Shown in pieces: positions 1 to 9,442 of a stretch of 64,000 nucleotides of DNA; the stretch's first letter is position 1, and each line of letters begins with the position of its first letter. Position numbers and translations under genes: made by a program. Under the pieces are notes generated by a model. That model searched no databases, had not been told where the DNA came from, and saw only the letters and a list, made by a program, of their open reading frames with translations. Source of the DNA: Colwellia psychrerythraea (GTDB taxonomy: Bacteria > Pseudomonadota > Gammaproteobacteria > Enterobacterales > Alteromonadaceae). The stretch is from positions 310,001-374,000 of the forward strand of contig NZ_JQEC01000002.1 in assembly GCF_000764185.1 (NCBI RefSeq), given 5' to 3'.

Positions 1-321
1 TCGGAAACGGCCAAAGCTTCGATTCTGCGTTTGTTTACAGAATATCAGGGCAATCCATTTGAACTACAGTTTCTATTAGATAAGCACCCAACAAATTTAT
101 TTGCATTTTTAACTACAGGCTTCATGACTGACAACTTTGCTAAAATATACAGCAATGTCTTACCAGAAATTAGTAACTTGCCTGAGAGCGATTCTGGTAC
201 TATAAATTTTGATTTTTACAATGATAATAAAAATATAAAATCCGATTTTGATTTTTCTTTGTCTTCAACCGACGGTCATCAAGAGTCTATTGAAGGCAGC
301 TTTACTTTACTGTTTGAATAA
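1..321 (+). CDS. C-terminal end of an unrecognised protein (5' truncated by window)
   Basis: The reading frame is open from the first base of the window (it begins SETAKASILRLF) and ends with TAA at 319-321, so the gene starts upstream of the window. The visible 106 residues are acidic and soluble, with no membrane segment and no motif I recognise. A TTG at 31 is available as a start, but the frame runs through it without interruption and no ribosome binding site precedes it, so truncation by the window edge is the better reading. A strong bidirectional hairpin follows the stop. Confidence 0.6.
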   Translation, partial: SETAKASILRLFTEYQGNPFELQFLLDKHPTNLFAFLTTGFMTDNFAKIYSNVLPEISNLPESDSGTINFDFYNDNKNIKSDFDFSLSSTDGHQESIEGSFTLLFE

Positions 322-349
322 ATAACTAAGACAAAAATTAGGCAAAGAA

Positions 350-388
350 AAAGGGCAGGATAAATTATTTAAATTTACCCTGCCCTTT
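350..388. terminator. Bidirectional intrinsic terminator
   Basis: The 10-base arms AAAGGGCAGG (350-359) and CCTGCCCTTT (379-388) form a perfect stem that continues after one mismatch. A-rich sequence lies on the left and TATTTTTCTT on the right, so it can stop transcription from both sides. It sits between the truncated plus-strand gene and the convergent metalloprotease gene. Confidence 0.85.
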
Positions 389-427
389 GCTATTTTTCTT
401 TATACTTTAGTGCTTAATGCTATGAGT

Positions 428-3400
428 CTACTGACAACTTGCGCTATCAAACTCTACTAAAATAGTTGCATCACTAGCGCCACCAGTCACTTTTAAGTAT
501 GACCAATAGTTGTTTCCTGCAGCTAAAGACATACAAGTTGTGGTAGAGCCATTACCTAATGATTGACCGTCAAAACTGCTATCACTTGGCCAGCCACCAT
601 TTTTATAAATAATGTCTACATTTCCTTGACCATGACCTGTAGTAATAGACACAGTTTGATGAGCTGAAACATCACCTAAACTAAGCCAAACAGCGCTACT
701 AGTACCTAAACATTCAGCCTGTCCTGCAGTTAAACTACCACCAGTAATGGCGGCTTTAGTTAAACAAGCATTTTCGATACTTGGAACATTTGCTTCAATA
801 GTCACACTTGCTGTATCAGTATGAGCTGCACCGTCGTTATCAGTTACCGTTAATGAAGCAGTATAGTTGCCCACTGCTGGGTATGCATATACTGGATTCG
901 CATCAGTGCTTTGTGCACCGTTACCAAATTCCCAAAAGTAACTAACAATATTACCATCAGTATCTTTAGAGCCTAAGCTGTCAAAAGTTATTGCATTACC
1001 AATTTGGGTAACATATGCGCCATTTGCTTGAGCAACGGGTGCCACATTGCCACTATCAACAATAGTCACCATGTAATCTTCAGCTTCACCATCGCCAATA
1101 GAACCACAAGCGCTAGTCGGTGCACTGCCATATTTCATCACTACACGCATACGAGTTGTTAGACCAACTAATGCATTATCAATAGCTAAATCACCAACTA
1201 CAGTGCCTTTGCCAGACAAACCACTAAGTAGTTTTTCTGATGCTTCAAAAGTACCGCTGTTATTCGTATCAAGCCAAATAGCCCAATGTTCTGAATAATT
1301 ACCACCAGCCGTTAAGCTAACAGCATTATTACCTACAGTTAATGGCATATTAATGCTGGTAAAATCAGCATAACCTTCTTTAGCGCTGTTATTCGACACT
1401 CCGCCAGCCGTAACGCCCGAAATCCATTCATAACCGGTATTCCCCGTTACTGCACAATAATCAACAAGAACCGACTTAATAACTGCCGTTGTTGAAACTG
1501 TACTTGAGGCATTATCGTTATCAGTTACGGTTAATTCAACCGGGTATGTACTCGCCGTTTGATAGGTATGATTAGGGTTAGCTAAAGTACTAGTACTACC
1601 GTCACCAAAGCTCCAATAATAACTTGTTATTGACCCGTCATTATCGATAGAGCCAGCACTTGAAAAGGCAATACTGGTATTAACAAACTCATCAAATGGT
1701 CCGTTCATTTGCGCTATCGGTGCTTCATTAGTTGCACTAATATTAACAATACTTGAATCTGATGATTGATTATTATCATTGTCAGTTACGGTTAATGTTG
1801 CACTGTAAGTACCATTGCTAGCATAAGCGTAGCTCGGGTTTGCTTGAGTACTTGTACCACCATCACCGAAGTCCCAGCTATACGCAATAATACTGCCATT
1901 TGCATCAACTGAACCAGCACTACTAAAGCTAATTACTTCGTTTATAACGCCGTTGTAAGCACCGTTAGCTTCTGCTGTAGGTAAACCAGTTGAAGTATCG
2001 ATATTACGCTCATAGTACAATCTAAACGTTGCACCACTGTAATCTAAAAACGGGTCAATAAGAACATTAACAGTACCGCCGCCAGCACCTAAGTCACAAT
2101 ACTCACTTAAACGTGGTGCACTAAAAGGCTTACAATCTGCAACAGCCGTTGTAGGTACAGAATTCACACTGACGTACATATCTGGATCGCCTTGATAGCC
2201 ACCTGCTATCACTGCGACTACACGGTTAGCATCAGCTGGTACTTCAAATTGATAACTTTTAAATGCATCACCCTTGATTGCTGATAAATTGGTTTCTTCT
2301 GCTAAGAAAACTCGCTCACAACCAATACATAAACTTGGATCATCAACCGATAATATTTCCAATGTCGCATTAGAATAATCAGTAAATGCATCTACTGTAA
2401 CAAAATATGGCTGAGTTGATGATGGCGAGGATATAGCAACTAACTCTGGCGTACCTGCAGATTTAAATGAAATATAATCAGCTATCCAAGTATCACCATT
2501 TTTTGAAGGTGCCACGCCTTTACTTACGTACATATCAGGATCTTGATTATAACCCTTCAAATAAATAGCAGCAGCTTCGGTGCCTTGAGGTAAATTCACT
2601 TCAAACGTTGTTGTATCACCCTTTAACGCCGAAAGATTAGTAAATTCGTTAAGTAAAACGCCTGTAGGCGCCACATCTAAACCAGTGCCATCCCAATTGT
2701 GTGGAGTATTACTAGTATACTGATCTAGACCAACCGCAATCAGGTTGCTGTTACTCCATAACGTTGAACGAGCACCACCGTGTAATGCCGCTGTCATTCT
2801 GCTAACTTGGCCTTGGGTATACATGGCATAGTTATCAGAGTAATGCATAAAGTTTTCAGTGTTAGTACTTTCACCTACACAATTCGGTGCATTATTCTGT
2901 AAAATGCTACTACTCATTTGTGGCGTATCACAGTTATTATCACCGGTTAACTCACAAAAAGCTTCTTGATGTACAGAACACACATCACCATCAAAGGTAT
3001 GAGGTAGATTCAACCAATGGCCAAATTCATGGGTTAATACTGAGCGGAAGTTTTCGCCAGTATTTGTACCAAGAAAGTTACCATTATAAACCACACGAGA
3101 TAAGCCGGCTTCTGACATACTCATTTGTGGATACCAAGCCACACCAGAGCTACTGGTTGTACCGTCATTATATAAATCATTCATGAGATATATATTCATG
3201 TACTTAAAGTTGTCCCAAGAATCCGCAGCAATTTCAGCGTCGAACTTGGCTCCATCACCGTAACCAGCTTTAGCTGGATAACGCACAATACCGTTAGTTA
3301 CATTCCCTTGAGGATCTTTTTTCGCTAAAACAAACTCAATATTTAAGTTATCTCTAAGTGCGGCGAATTCTGCTGCGATAGGGCCATCTTGAGTATTGGT

Positions 3401-3832
3401 GCCTAAAAAATCTTCATTGGTTTTATTAAGCCCATCAATAATTTTACTTTCTGTTAAACAATAAGCGCTTGCATCAGTACAGTTATATTGATCGCCATAA
3501 ACATGCACAACTACAGGGATATAATAACGACCATCTACGCCATTACCATTCACGGCTAACGCTTGTGCTTGCGGCTGTGATGACATCTTAAGCATTGAGC
3601 TAGTGAGTGATTTTTTTAATTTCAACTGTGATTGTAGTTGATTTTCTTGTTGTATAGCTTGCCAGTCTTGTTTGTTTTTATCGGTACCACACACTTGGCT
3701 TTCGCTAAGTTGAGAGTTTGCCGAGATATTATTATTGATTGTTGACGTTGGTAATTGACCAGCTAATGCGGCCGTACTTGACGCTGTTAACATTAAGGCC
3801 ATTAACGAATGGGCTTTATATTGCAAGGACAT
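428..3832 (-). CDS. Secreted M43-like zinc metalloprotease with PPC, PKD and GEVED domains
   Basis: A large exported protein (1134 aa) expected to degrade extracellular protein. The start at 3832 is chosen because AGGAG lies just upstream and a clean signal peptide (ending TAALAG) follows; the longer open frame adds 26 residues without a binding site. The catalytic motif HEFGHWLNLPH lies near residues 268-278 and matches the HExxHxxGxxH/M43 pattern, with Leu at the usual Gly position. Next come two pre-peptidase C-terminal (PPC) domains containing DPDMYVS-type strands, two PKD domains (WDFGDGG and WSFGDGS cores), a GEVED domain ending DGEAEDYMVTI, a third PKD domain (WEFGNGA) and a final PPC-like domain. 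PPC and PKD modules typically bind surfaces or polymers and may be cleaved on maturation. No partner gene is adjacent, and the gene ends at a shared terminator. Confidence 0.9.
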   Translation of the reverse strand: MSLQYKAHSLMALMLTASSTAALAGQLPTSTINNNISANSQLSESQVCGTDKNKQDWQAIQQENQLQSQLKLKKSLTSSMLKMSSQPQAQALAVNGNGVDGRYYIPVVVHVYGDQYNCTDASAYCLTESKIIDGLNKTNEDFLGTNTQDGPIAAEFAALRDNLNIEFVLAKKDPQGNVTNGIVRYPAKAGYGDGAKFDAEIAADSWDNFKYMNIYLMNDLYNDGTTSSSGVAWYPQMSMSEAGLSRVVYNGNFLGTNTGENFRSVLTHEFGHWLNLPHTFDGDVCSVHQEAFCELTGDNNCDTPQMSSSILQNNAPNCVGESTNTENFMHYSDNYAMYTQGQVSRMTAALHGGARSTLWSNSNLIAVGLDQYTSNTPHNWDGTGLDVAPTGVLLNEFTNLSALKGDTTTFEVNLPQGTEAAAIYLKGYNQDPDMYVSKGVAPSKNGDTWIADYISFKSAGTPELVAISSPSSTQPYFVTVDAFTDYSNATLEILSVDDPSLCIGCERVFLAEETNLSAIKGDAFKSYQFEVPADANRVVAVIAGGYQGDPDMYVSVNSVPTTAVADCKPFSAPRLSEYCDLGAGGGTVNVLIDPFLDYSGATFRLYYERNIDTSTGLPTAEANGAYNGVINEVISFSSAGSVDANGSIIAYSWDFGDGGTSTQANPSYAYASNGTYSATLTVTDNDNNQSSDSSIVNISATNEAPIAQMNGPFDEFVNTSIAFSSAGSIDNDGSITSYYWSFGDGSTSTLANPNHTYQTASTYPVELTVTDNDNASSTVSTTAVIKSVLVDYCAVTGNTGYEWISGVTAGGVSNNSAKEGYADFTSINMPLTVGNNAVSLTAGGNYSEHWAIWLDTNNSGTFEASEKLLSGLSGKGTVVGDLAIDNALVGLTTRMRVVMKYGSAPTSACGSIGDGEAEDYMVTIVDSGNVAPVAQANGAYVTQIGNAITFDSLGSKDTDGNIVSYFWEFGNGAQSTDANPVYAYPAVGNYTASLTVTDNDGAAHTDTASVTIEANVPSIENACLTKAAITGGSLTAGQAECLGTSSAVWLSLGDVSAHQTVSITTGHGQGNVDIIYKNGGWPSDSSFDGQSLGNGSTTTCMSLAAGNNYWSYLKVTGGASDATILVEFDSASCQ

Positions 3833-4434
3833 GGAATTCTCCTGTACATGTTTTAAAAAACATAGTTTGGGGGTAACTAAATAACGGCTGATGAATAAAC
3901 ACAACACCATTACTAATCACACTATTTATTATTTTATTTATTTTTAGTATTTTATGATTTTTATACCGACAGTTAACAAGTTGTAAAGACAACGTTATTA
4001 AATCGATCAAAAAACCACCTAAGGAAATATACTATAAATACTACATACTGTATACAATATATAACAATACAATTATTAGGTATTAGGTGGTTTAAATTTA
4101 ATTTTATTATTCAATGCTTTAGTGATTTTGTTGAAGTTAAAGATAAATGCTAGTCATCTGTGATTGAAATAACCTTATTAGAATAGAATACAGACTTGAG
4201 TTTAAGTTTTGAGTGATGGATAACTACAGATTTGAACAGCGTAAGTACCTGTTATTCTATGCTATATATCGTCACTTTGATCAATACAAACTATTGCTTT
4301 AACAGCAATGAAATAGCTTAACCAATACACCTATAATTAATAAAAATAAACACCTCTATTTCTGAAACTTATAAATACCTGTATGTTTATTAAGGAATTT
4401 AGTACCATTTATCCAATTAAAAATAATGGTTTAA
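3833..4434. other. Intergenic region between divergent genes, with an 11-bp inverted repeat pair
   Basis: This 602-base AT-rich region separates the divergent protease gene and the KAS-III-like operon, so promoters for both must lie here. The clearest structure is AAACCACCTAA at 4012-4022 mirrored by TTAGGTGGTTT at 4083-4093, enclosing a very AT-rich 60-base segment with TACTGTATA. No convincing coding sequence is present. Confidence 0.6.
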
Positions 4435-5001
4435 ATGGAAATGGATACTTCTACCCTTCTCGTAAGCGCAATGCTTTACGTCTTTTTACCTCTTTGGGGA
4501 ATCGCCGGCTTTGTTGATTGGTGCTGCCATCGAGCAACGAAAATTGAAATAACCTCAGGCATTAAAGAATCACTAATGCATTCTTTAATGGGCATTCAAA
4601 TGGGGCTGCCCATTCTTTTATGTTTACTGTTTAAAGTAAATGTACTTATATTACTCATCTGCATATTCACCTGGGTTTGTCATGAAATTGTTGCGCACTG
4701 TGACGTTCGCTATGCAGCGCCAAGACGTGTGATTTCAATTTGGGAGATGCATGCACATACCTATTTAGGCTCATTACCTTTTTACATGTTGATCTCTATT
4801 TTTATGATTAACTGGGATCAGTTCTTGTTATTAATAACATTCAATTGGGCTGATAATATGTCGTTAGCTTTAATCGAAGTGCCGCATGGTTCCAGTAGCT
4901 ATTTACCAATTTATATAGCGTTTATGTGTATTCTTTGCGTATTTCCATATATAGAAGAAAATTTAAGATGTCTGAAAGTATTTTATAAAAAAGGAATTTA
5001 A
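4435..5001 (+). CDS. Multi-pass membrane protein with conserved-looking His motifs, first gene of lipid-type operon
   Basis: A 188-residue integral membrane protein with about five hydrophobic segments. Three histidine clusters stand out: DWCCHR near residue 30, HEIVAHCD near residue 85 and EMHAHTY near residue 105, with a further HG pair near residue 148. This spacing is reminiscent of membrane diiron proteins (fatty acid hydroxylase/desaturase type), but it does not match a canonical family pattern well enough for an enzyme call. I recall similar proteins being labelled diguanylate cyclase in databases, which is not supported here because no GGDEF is present. Its stop codon directly abuts the start of the KAS-III-like gene, so the two are co-transcribed. 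Confidence 0.7.
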   Translation: MEMDTSTLLVSAMLYVFLPLWGIAGFVDWCCHRATKIEITSGIKESLMHSLMGIQMGLPILLCLLFKVNVLILLICIFTWVCHEIVAHCDVRYAAPRRVISIWEMHAHTYLGSLPFYMLISIFMINWDQFLLLITFNWADNMSLALIEVPHGSSSYLPIYIAFMCILCVFPYIEENLRCLKVFYKKGI

Positions 5002-6111
5002 GTGGCTGTTTATATCAATAGTACAGGGCGATACCTACCGGGAAAAGCCATCGACAATGAAGAAATTGAAAATGTTCTTGGTCTAATTAACGGTAAAAAA
5101 AGTAGATTAAAAAATAAAATATTAAACTCAAATGGTATTACCAAACGCCATTACGCGATTAATGATAAACAACAAACAAATATATCGAATGGTGAAATGG
5201 CTGCCCTTGCGGGTAAAAGCTGCATAGAAAGTAGCTTTATTGCAGCATCTAAAATACAAATGTTAAGTTGCGCGACAAGCCAAGGAGATCTCGTTCTCCC
5301 AGGGTTTGGTAGTATGGTTCAGGCAGAACTTAATTTATCTGAAGTTGAATTACATACCAGCCATGGCATTTGCTCAAGCAGTATGATGGCGTTAAAAGCA
5401 GCTTATACCAATATTAAATGTGATGAAGCCGATAACGCTTTGGTAATCGCAAGTGAATTAACTTCTCGATTATTTAAAAGGAGCCGTTACGAGCAAGTAA
5501 CTAATAAAGCTGTAGACTTCAATGCTGAGTTTCTACGCTGGATGTTATCAGATGGCGCAGGGGCATTATTACTTGAAAATCAAATAAGACCAACAGGTAC
5601 CAGCATCAGAATAGATTGGATAAAAAGTTTTTCACACGCTGATGTTTACCCTGTTTGTATGTCCGTTGGTATAGCAAAAGATAATGAACATAAATCTTGG
5701 CAAGATTACGAAACGTATAGTGAAGCAGAAAAAGCAGGTGCATTAATGCTTCGCCAAGATGTTCGGTTATTAGAAAATATCGTTTCAATTGGCGTTCAAG
5801 GTTTCTTGAAATTAATCACTCAAGGAAAAGTAGAGATTAATAAAATTGATCATGTTTTATGTCATTTTTCGTCTAAATATTTTAAAAGTAAAATTTTCGA
5901 CATGCTTGAAACTGCAGGTGCGAGTATTCCTGAAAGCAAGTGGTATACAAACTTATATGAAAGAGGCAATACAGGCTGCGCTTCAATATTCATTATGTTG
6001 GATGAATTTATTAAAACTAAGAAATTAAAAGCCGGTGAAACAATATTTTGTATGGTACCTGAAAGTGGCCGATTTAATTGTGCGTATATGCACTTAACAG
6101 TGATGGAGTAG
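5002..6111 (+). CDS. Beta-ketoacyl-ACP synthase III-like (thiolase-fold) condensing enzyme
   Basis: A 369-residue thiolase-fold enzyme of the KAS III type. The expected triad is visible: nucleophilic Cys124 in HGICSSS, His288 in LCHFSS and Asn323 in RGNTGCAS. It should therefore be able to load an acyl group and condense it, or transfer it to another nucleophile. The start is GTG at 5002, immediately after the preceding stop, with AAGGA upstream. Housekeeping FabH is normally about 320 aa and sits in the fab cluster. This longer copy beside a diiron oxidase-like gene and a START gene suggests specialised lipid or secondary metabolism rather than bulk fatty acid synthesis. The substrate cannot be read from sequence. 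Confidence 0.85.
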   Translation: MAVYINSTGRYLPGKAIDNEEIENVLGLINGKKSRLKNKILNSNGITKRHYAINDKQQTNISNGEMAALAGKSCIESSFIAASKIQMLSCATSQGDLVLPGFGSMVQAELNLSEVELHTSHGICSSSMMALKAAYTNIKCDEADNALVIASELTSRLFKRSRYEQVTNKAVDFNAEFLRWMLSDGAGALLLENQIRPTGTSIRIDWIKSFSHADVYPVCMSVGIAKDNEHKSWQDYETYSEAEKAGALMLRQDVRLLENIVSIGVQGFLKLITQGKVEINKIDHVLCHFSSKYFKSKIFDMLETAGASIPESKWYTNLYERGNTGCASIFIMLDEFIKTKKLKAGETIFCMVPESGRFNCAYMHLTVME

Positions 6112-6116
6112 CTTTC

Positions 6117-6800
6117 ATGGAACAAATGGTATTAACAAAATTGGGGCAAAACTGTTTACAAGCATTATTAAAAACATGGCTAGATTTTGATTTATCAATC
6201 ACTAAAGTGCCCATTGTGAAAAGGTTAGAACAAGGTCGCTTAAGCATCGAAGATTACCAGCAGCTGTTGTTGAATTTAAGACAACAAGTTATTGAAGGCT
6301 CTCGCTGGATAAGTAGATGTGCATCTAGTTTTGATCGTGATTATTCAGACGTCAGATCAATTGTTATTCACCATGCTCATGAAGAACATAAAGATTACTT
6401 AATGCTTGAAGCAGATTACATTGCTACTGGCGGCAAACAAGAAACAATAACAGCCTTCAAAAAAAATACAGGCTCTGAAGCATTACATGGTTTTTTAATG
6501 TATCGAGCAAGCCAGCCTAATCCTATCGATTTAATAGGCGCTATGTGGATAATTGAGGGCCTTGGCAATAAAATGGCATGTAAGTGGTCAAAGTACATAA
6601 ATGAACAATTCAGTTTTGACACTGAAATAACATCGTTCATGGATTATCACGGTGAAAATGATGAAAACCACCTACTTGAATTGTACAAATTAATTGACCG
6701 CGTTGCGACTTGCCAAAAAAATATAGATGGCATTATTAGAACAGCTAAAGTGGTTGCAAAACTATACCAGCTACAACTAGAAGAGATAGATAATGTCTAA
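6117..6800 (+). CDS. Haem-oxygenase-like diiron enzyme (iron-containing redox enzyme family)
   Basis: A 227-residue, mostly helical protein. ATG 6117 is preferred because GGAG lies nine bases upstream; the longer frame would overlap the previous gene. Likely metal ligands appear in two clusters: HHAHEEHKDY around residue 86 and DYHGENDENH around residue 180. This resembles the HxxxE...E...HxxE...H layout of the haem-oxygenase-like diiron oxidases (HDO superfamily; UndA, BesC and related enzymes are known members). These enzymes use O2 for decarboxylation, desaturation, N-oxidation or C-C cleavage. Pairing with a condensing enzyme suggests action on a fatty-acyl or beta-keto product. The reaction is inference; the family call is reasonable. 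Confidence 0.75.
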   Translation: MEQMVLTKLGQNCLQALLKTWLDFDLSITKVPIVKRLEQGRLSIEDYQQLLLNLRQQVIEGSRWISRCASSFDRDYSDVRSIVIHHAHEEHKDYLMLEADYIATGGKQETITAFKKNTGSEALHGFLMYRASQPNPIDLIGAMWIIEGLGNKMACKWSKYINEQFSFDTEITSFMDYHGENDENHLLELYKLIDRVATCQKNIDGIIRTAKVVAKLYQLQLEEIDNV

Positions 6801-7635
6801 ACATAGCTCATATCTACAAGCCATTAGTCAAGATGATTCCCTCCCCATTGAAAGTGCAGCAGTGAAACTATGGTTGCAAGATTTAGACAATGGATTTAGA
6901 TGGGTACTTAGGCCTATTTTACAGCTTTTTTTCTCTGTTCTACTTCATATCGTTTGGTTTATTAAACGATTACCCTTCCCACAATTCAGCGCTCATGACT
7001 TTTTACAAAAAACAATTTGTTGGTTCTGTAAAATCTTTGTATCGCCTGAAGCAAATCTTTTAATATTGAGACATTTTGCCACTGAATCTAACATTCTTAA
7101 CTTTTTATCTGAAAACTCCGGTCATCAACACCGAGTAAATTTATATCCTAAAACAATAAATGATATGTTAAAAAGTACCTTTGTTAATCACGACCAAGAA
7201 CTGTTTGATTGTTTTATCAAGTTGGGGAGTTGTCAGGATTTAAATAGCCAACCGCTACAAACAATTAAAAAATGGGATAGCTGGCAACCAATCGATATGA
7301 GTGAGTTTTCCATCGATAAAAAATGTACTCAAATCTTAGATTTTGAAACATCACATGCTTTGTTTATGTGCTTATTTTGCTTGTTACTAAAAAAAGATGA
7401 ATACCGAGATGCTATTAATGGTTTTAATTTAGATCAGTCTATCGCAATACGCATTGGAAAAATTATCGGCGAACCCTGTTTAACTGAATACGCTTATAAT
7501 AAATACCCTCAATATTTAGTTGGCCCATGGAATTTAGGACAACGATTTTTAATGCATGGTTTTTTTACCGAGCATTTATATGCCCGACTAGAAGAAATCA
7601 GAAAATCCGAAATTAAAAATGAGCATCAAGCATAG
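6793..7635 (+). CDS. Membrane-anchored protein of unknown function in KAS-III/diiron operon
   Basis: A 280-residue protein that overlaps the end of the diiron gene by eight bases. A hydrophobic stretch at about residues 40-58 (VLRPILQLFFSVLLHIVW) probably anchors it in the membrane or membrane surface. The remainder looks soluble and helical, with several Cys residues and a Trp/Tyr-rich C-terminal part (YLVGPWNLGQRF). I do not recognise a catalytic motif. The tight coupling on both sides says it works with the diiron and condensing enzymes, perhaps as a membrane scaffold or partner subunit, but that is inference. Confidence 0.65.
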   Translation: MSKHSSYLQAISQDDSLPIESAAVKLWLQDLDNGFRWVLRPILQLFFSVLLHIVWFIKRLPFPQFSAHDFLQKTICWFCKIFVSPEANLLILRHFATESNILNFLSENSGHQHRVNLYPKTINDMLKSTFVNHDQELFDCFIKLGSCQDLNSQPLQTIKKWDSWQPIDMSEFSIDKKCTQILDFETSHALFMCLFCLLLKKDEYRDAINGFNLDQSIAIRIGKIIGEPCLTEYAYNKYPQYLVGPWNLGQRFLMHGFFTEHLYARLEEIRKSEIKNEHQA

Positions 7636-8281
7636 TAGTGTTACTCATTATCAGATGAAATTACTTAAATTCACAAGCTGGTTTATTACCTTTTTTATTT
7701 TAATTTCAGTGATTAATCCATGTTATTCATCTTCAGAGTCTACGTGGAAATTACGTCACTCAGAAAAGAGCATAAACATATATACCCGAAAAATTGCCAA
7801 CTCTAAATATCTAGAAATTAAAGCAAAAGTCAGACTCAATACGCCATTTGTTCATCTACTAGCTAAATTTAGCGATGATGAAAAATGTTGGACGTGGATA
7901 AAGAAATGCCTGAGTGTGAAATTACTTAAACATATATCAGATGATGAAAAAATTTACTACTCAGTTTTAACTATGCCCTGGCCTTTGTCTGAAAGAGATT
8001 TTGTATTTCACTCAGTTAGAAAAGTAGAAATACAAAAAGGTTTGGCGACACTTGAATTGAGTCCTTTAAGCGATATTTATAAAGCAACAAAATACGTTAG
8101 AGCCAGTTCAACAATAACTTACCGTCTAACATCGCTGTCGACTTCTTCAAGCTCTCTCTCTATTATTATGCATACTGAATTGGGAGGAACAACGCCTGCA
8201 TCATTAATTAACTCGTTACTAGTTAATGATTTATTAAATGATATTAAAGAGTTAACTAGATTATTTAAAAATAATCTCTAG
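7619..8281 (+). CDS. Exported START-domain (lipid-binding) protein
   Basis: The protein starts with a signal-peptide-like segment (MKLLKFTSWF...NPCYSSS) followed by a domain of about 190 residues of START/Bet v1 type. Visible hallmarks are WKLRHSEKSINIYTRK at the start, the central ERDFVFHSVRK strand, and a C-terminal amphipathic helix. START proteins hold lipids or other hydrophobic molecules in a closed cavity. The first ATG (7619) overlaps the preceding gene; an internal ATG at 7655 would begin exactly at the signal peptide and may be the true start. Neither has a strong binding site. As the last gene of the operon it may carry or export the lipid product through the periplasm. Confidence 0.75.
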   Translation: MSIKHSSVTHYQMKLLKFTSWFITFFILISVINPCYSSSESTWKLRHSEKSINIYTRKIANSKYLEIKAKVRLNTPFVHLLAKFSDDEKCWTWIKKCLSVKLLKHISDDEKIYYSVLTMPWPLSERDFVFHSVRKVEIQKGLATLELSPLSDIYKATKYVRASSTITYRLTSLSTSSSSLSIIMHTELGGTTPASLINSLLVNDLLNDIKELTRLFKNNL

Positions 8282-8424
8282 TGATTTGTTAATTAAAACT
8301 TGCCTATAACAGCCTGTCCGTAATAGCCCAAGAGGTGATTATTTTTTAAGAGGGGTGACTTCTTATTTCTTTGCTGGTCATTACGCAAGACCAGACATTT
8401 TCCCTTAACTTTAAACAAAAGGCG

Positions 8425-8460
8425 TAAACCTCTTATGGAGATTATCGATGAAGAGGTTTA
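8425..8460. terminator. Hairpin between convergent genes
   Basis: TAAACCTCTT (8425-8434) and AAGAGGTTTA (8451-8460) form a perfect 10-base stem. It lies between the convergent START-domain and metallophosphoesterase genes. There is no clear U-run on either side, so termination is only likely, not certain. Confidence 0.5.
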
Positions 8461-8506
8461 GCCAGTATTAAGCCTTAATAGTTAGATAAATTAAGGTCTA
8501 GGGTTG

Positions 8507-9442
8507 TTAAATGCCTTGGCAATCATTCCCCAGTACAGAGTCAGCACTAAATGGCCTTGAAGACTCAGGGTCTAACGAAATGATTACACCATCTATTGGC
8601 TGTTTGAATACTTCAACACGCCATAAATTACTTAAGCTTGGTAAAGGATTACTCTTACTTCCTGGGGCATTAAAACGGCAGTAATGAGTATCACCATGTA
8701 CCAAGAGCACTGGTTTAGCAAAATCTTTTACTTCTTGTTCGAATAATGCTTTAAATTCAGTAAATCCATCACTACTACCACGGTTTGGCCACATATTTGC
8801 CTGCATACTCAAAACAACACCCACATTGTTATTTGCTTTAGCTTGAGCAAATGTTTCGCTTAGCCATTTTCTATTCGCGTAGTTTCGGCTACGAAACTCG
8901 CCCCCATCAATGGATTTTGCATTATTACTGCCTGGCATATGCACAGTTGCAAAAACAAAATTATTCTCTGTCCAACGAGCATTTTCAATATAACGTGTCA
9001 TCCCTCTTTCATCAGCTTGTGTCGCGAGTGGGATGGTATTTTGTCCAAGACTTTGTTTCGGGCTTTCAAAATACAGCCCTCGAATAAAATCTAGTCGCTC
9101 TAAAGGATCAAATCCTGACCGTGAACAGTCAGTCCACTCATTATCCCCTGGTGTATAGATAACAGGGTGGTGACTTTGTTGAAATAAGTCGTAGGCAACC
9201 GTTAATGTAGAATCATTACAAGGAGAAGATGAGCCCGATTTAATATCTCCTACATGTATTGAAAATTCGATATTTAAGGTATCCATGGCATCAATTAAAT
9301 TATCAACATCGTCCACATCAACAGAGTGGTTATAGGGAGTATCTCCCCAGACAACAAACTTTGTAACTTCCGCCTGTATTGGCGAAATTATCAACGTACT
9401 GCAAGTAAGTAATATTGGTGTGATCTTTTTAGCAAAATTCAT
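8507..9442 (-). CDS. Secreted metallophosphoesterase-like protein
   Basis: A 311-residue protein with an N-terminal signal peptide (cleavage near IQAEV). The calcineurin-like fold is supported by WGDTPY, HVGDIK, PGDNEW and LVHGDTH in the expected order, which are the metal-binding loops of the metallophosphoesterase superfamily. The first loop has GDT rather than the usual DxH, so metal binding could be altered. It should act in the periplasm or outside the cell on phosphoesters, but the substrate is unknown. The gene stands alone on the minus strand, convergent with the START-domain operon. Confidence 0.8.
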   Translation of the reverse strand: MNFAKKITPILLTCSTLIISPIQAEVTKFVVWGDTPYNHSVDVDDVDNLIDAMDTLNIEFSIHVGDIKSGSSSPCNDSTLTVAYDLFQQSHHPVIYTPGDNEWTDCSRSGFDPLERLDFIRGLYFESPKQSLGQNTIPLATQADERGMTRYIENARWTENNFVFATVHMPGSNNAKSIDGGEFRSRNYANRKWLSETFAQAKANNNVGVVLSMQANMWPNRGSSDGFTEFKALFEQEVKDFAKPVLLVHGDTHYCRFNAPGSKSNPLPSLSNLWRVEVFKQPIDGVIISLDPESSRPFSADSVLGNDCQGI

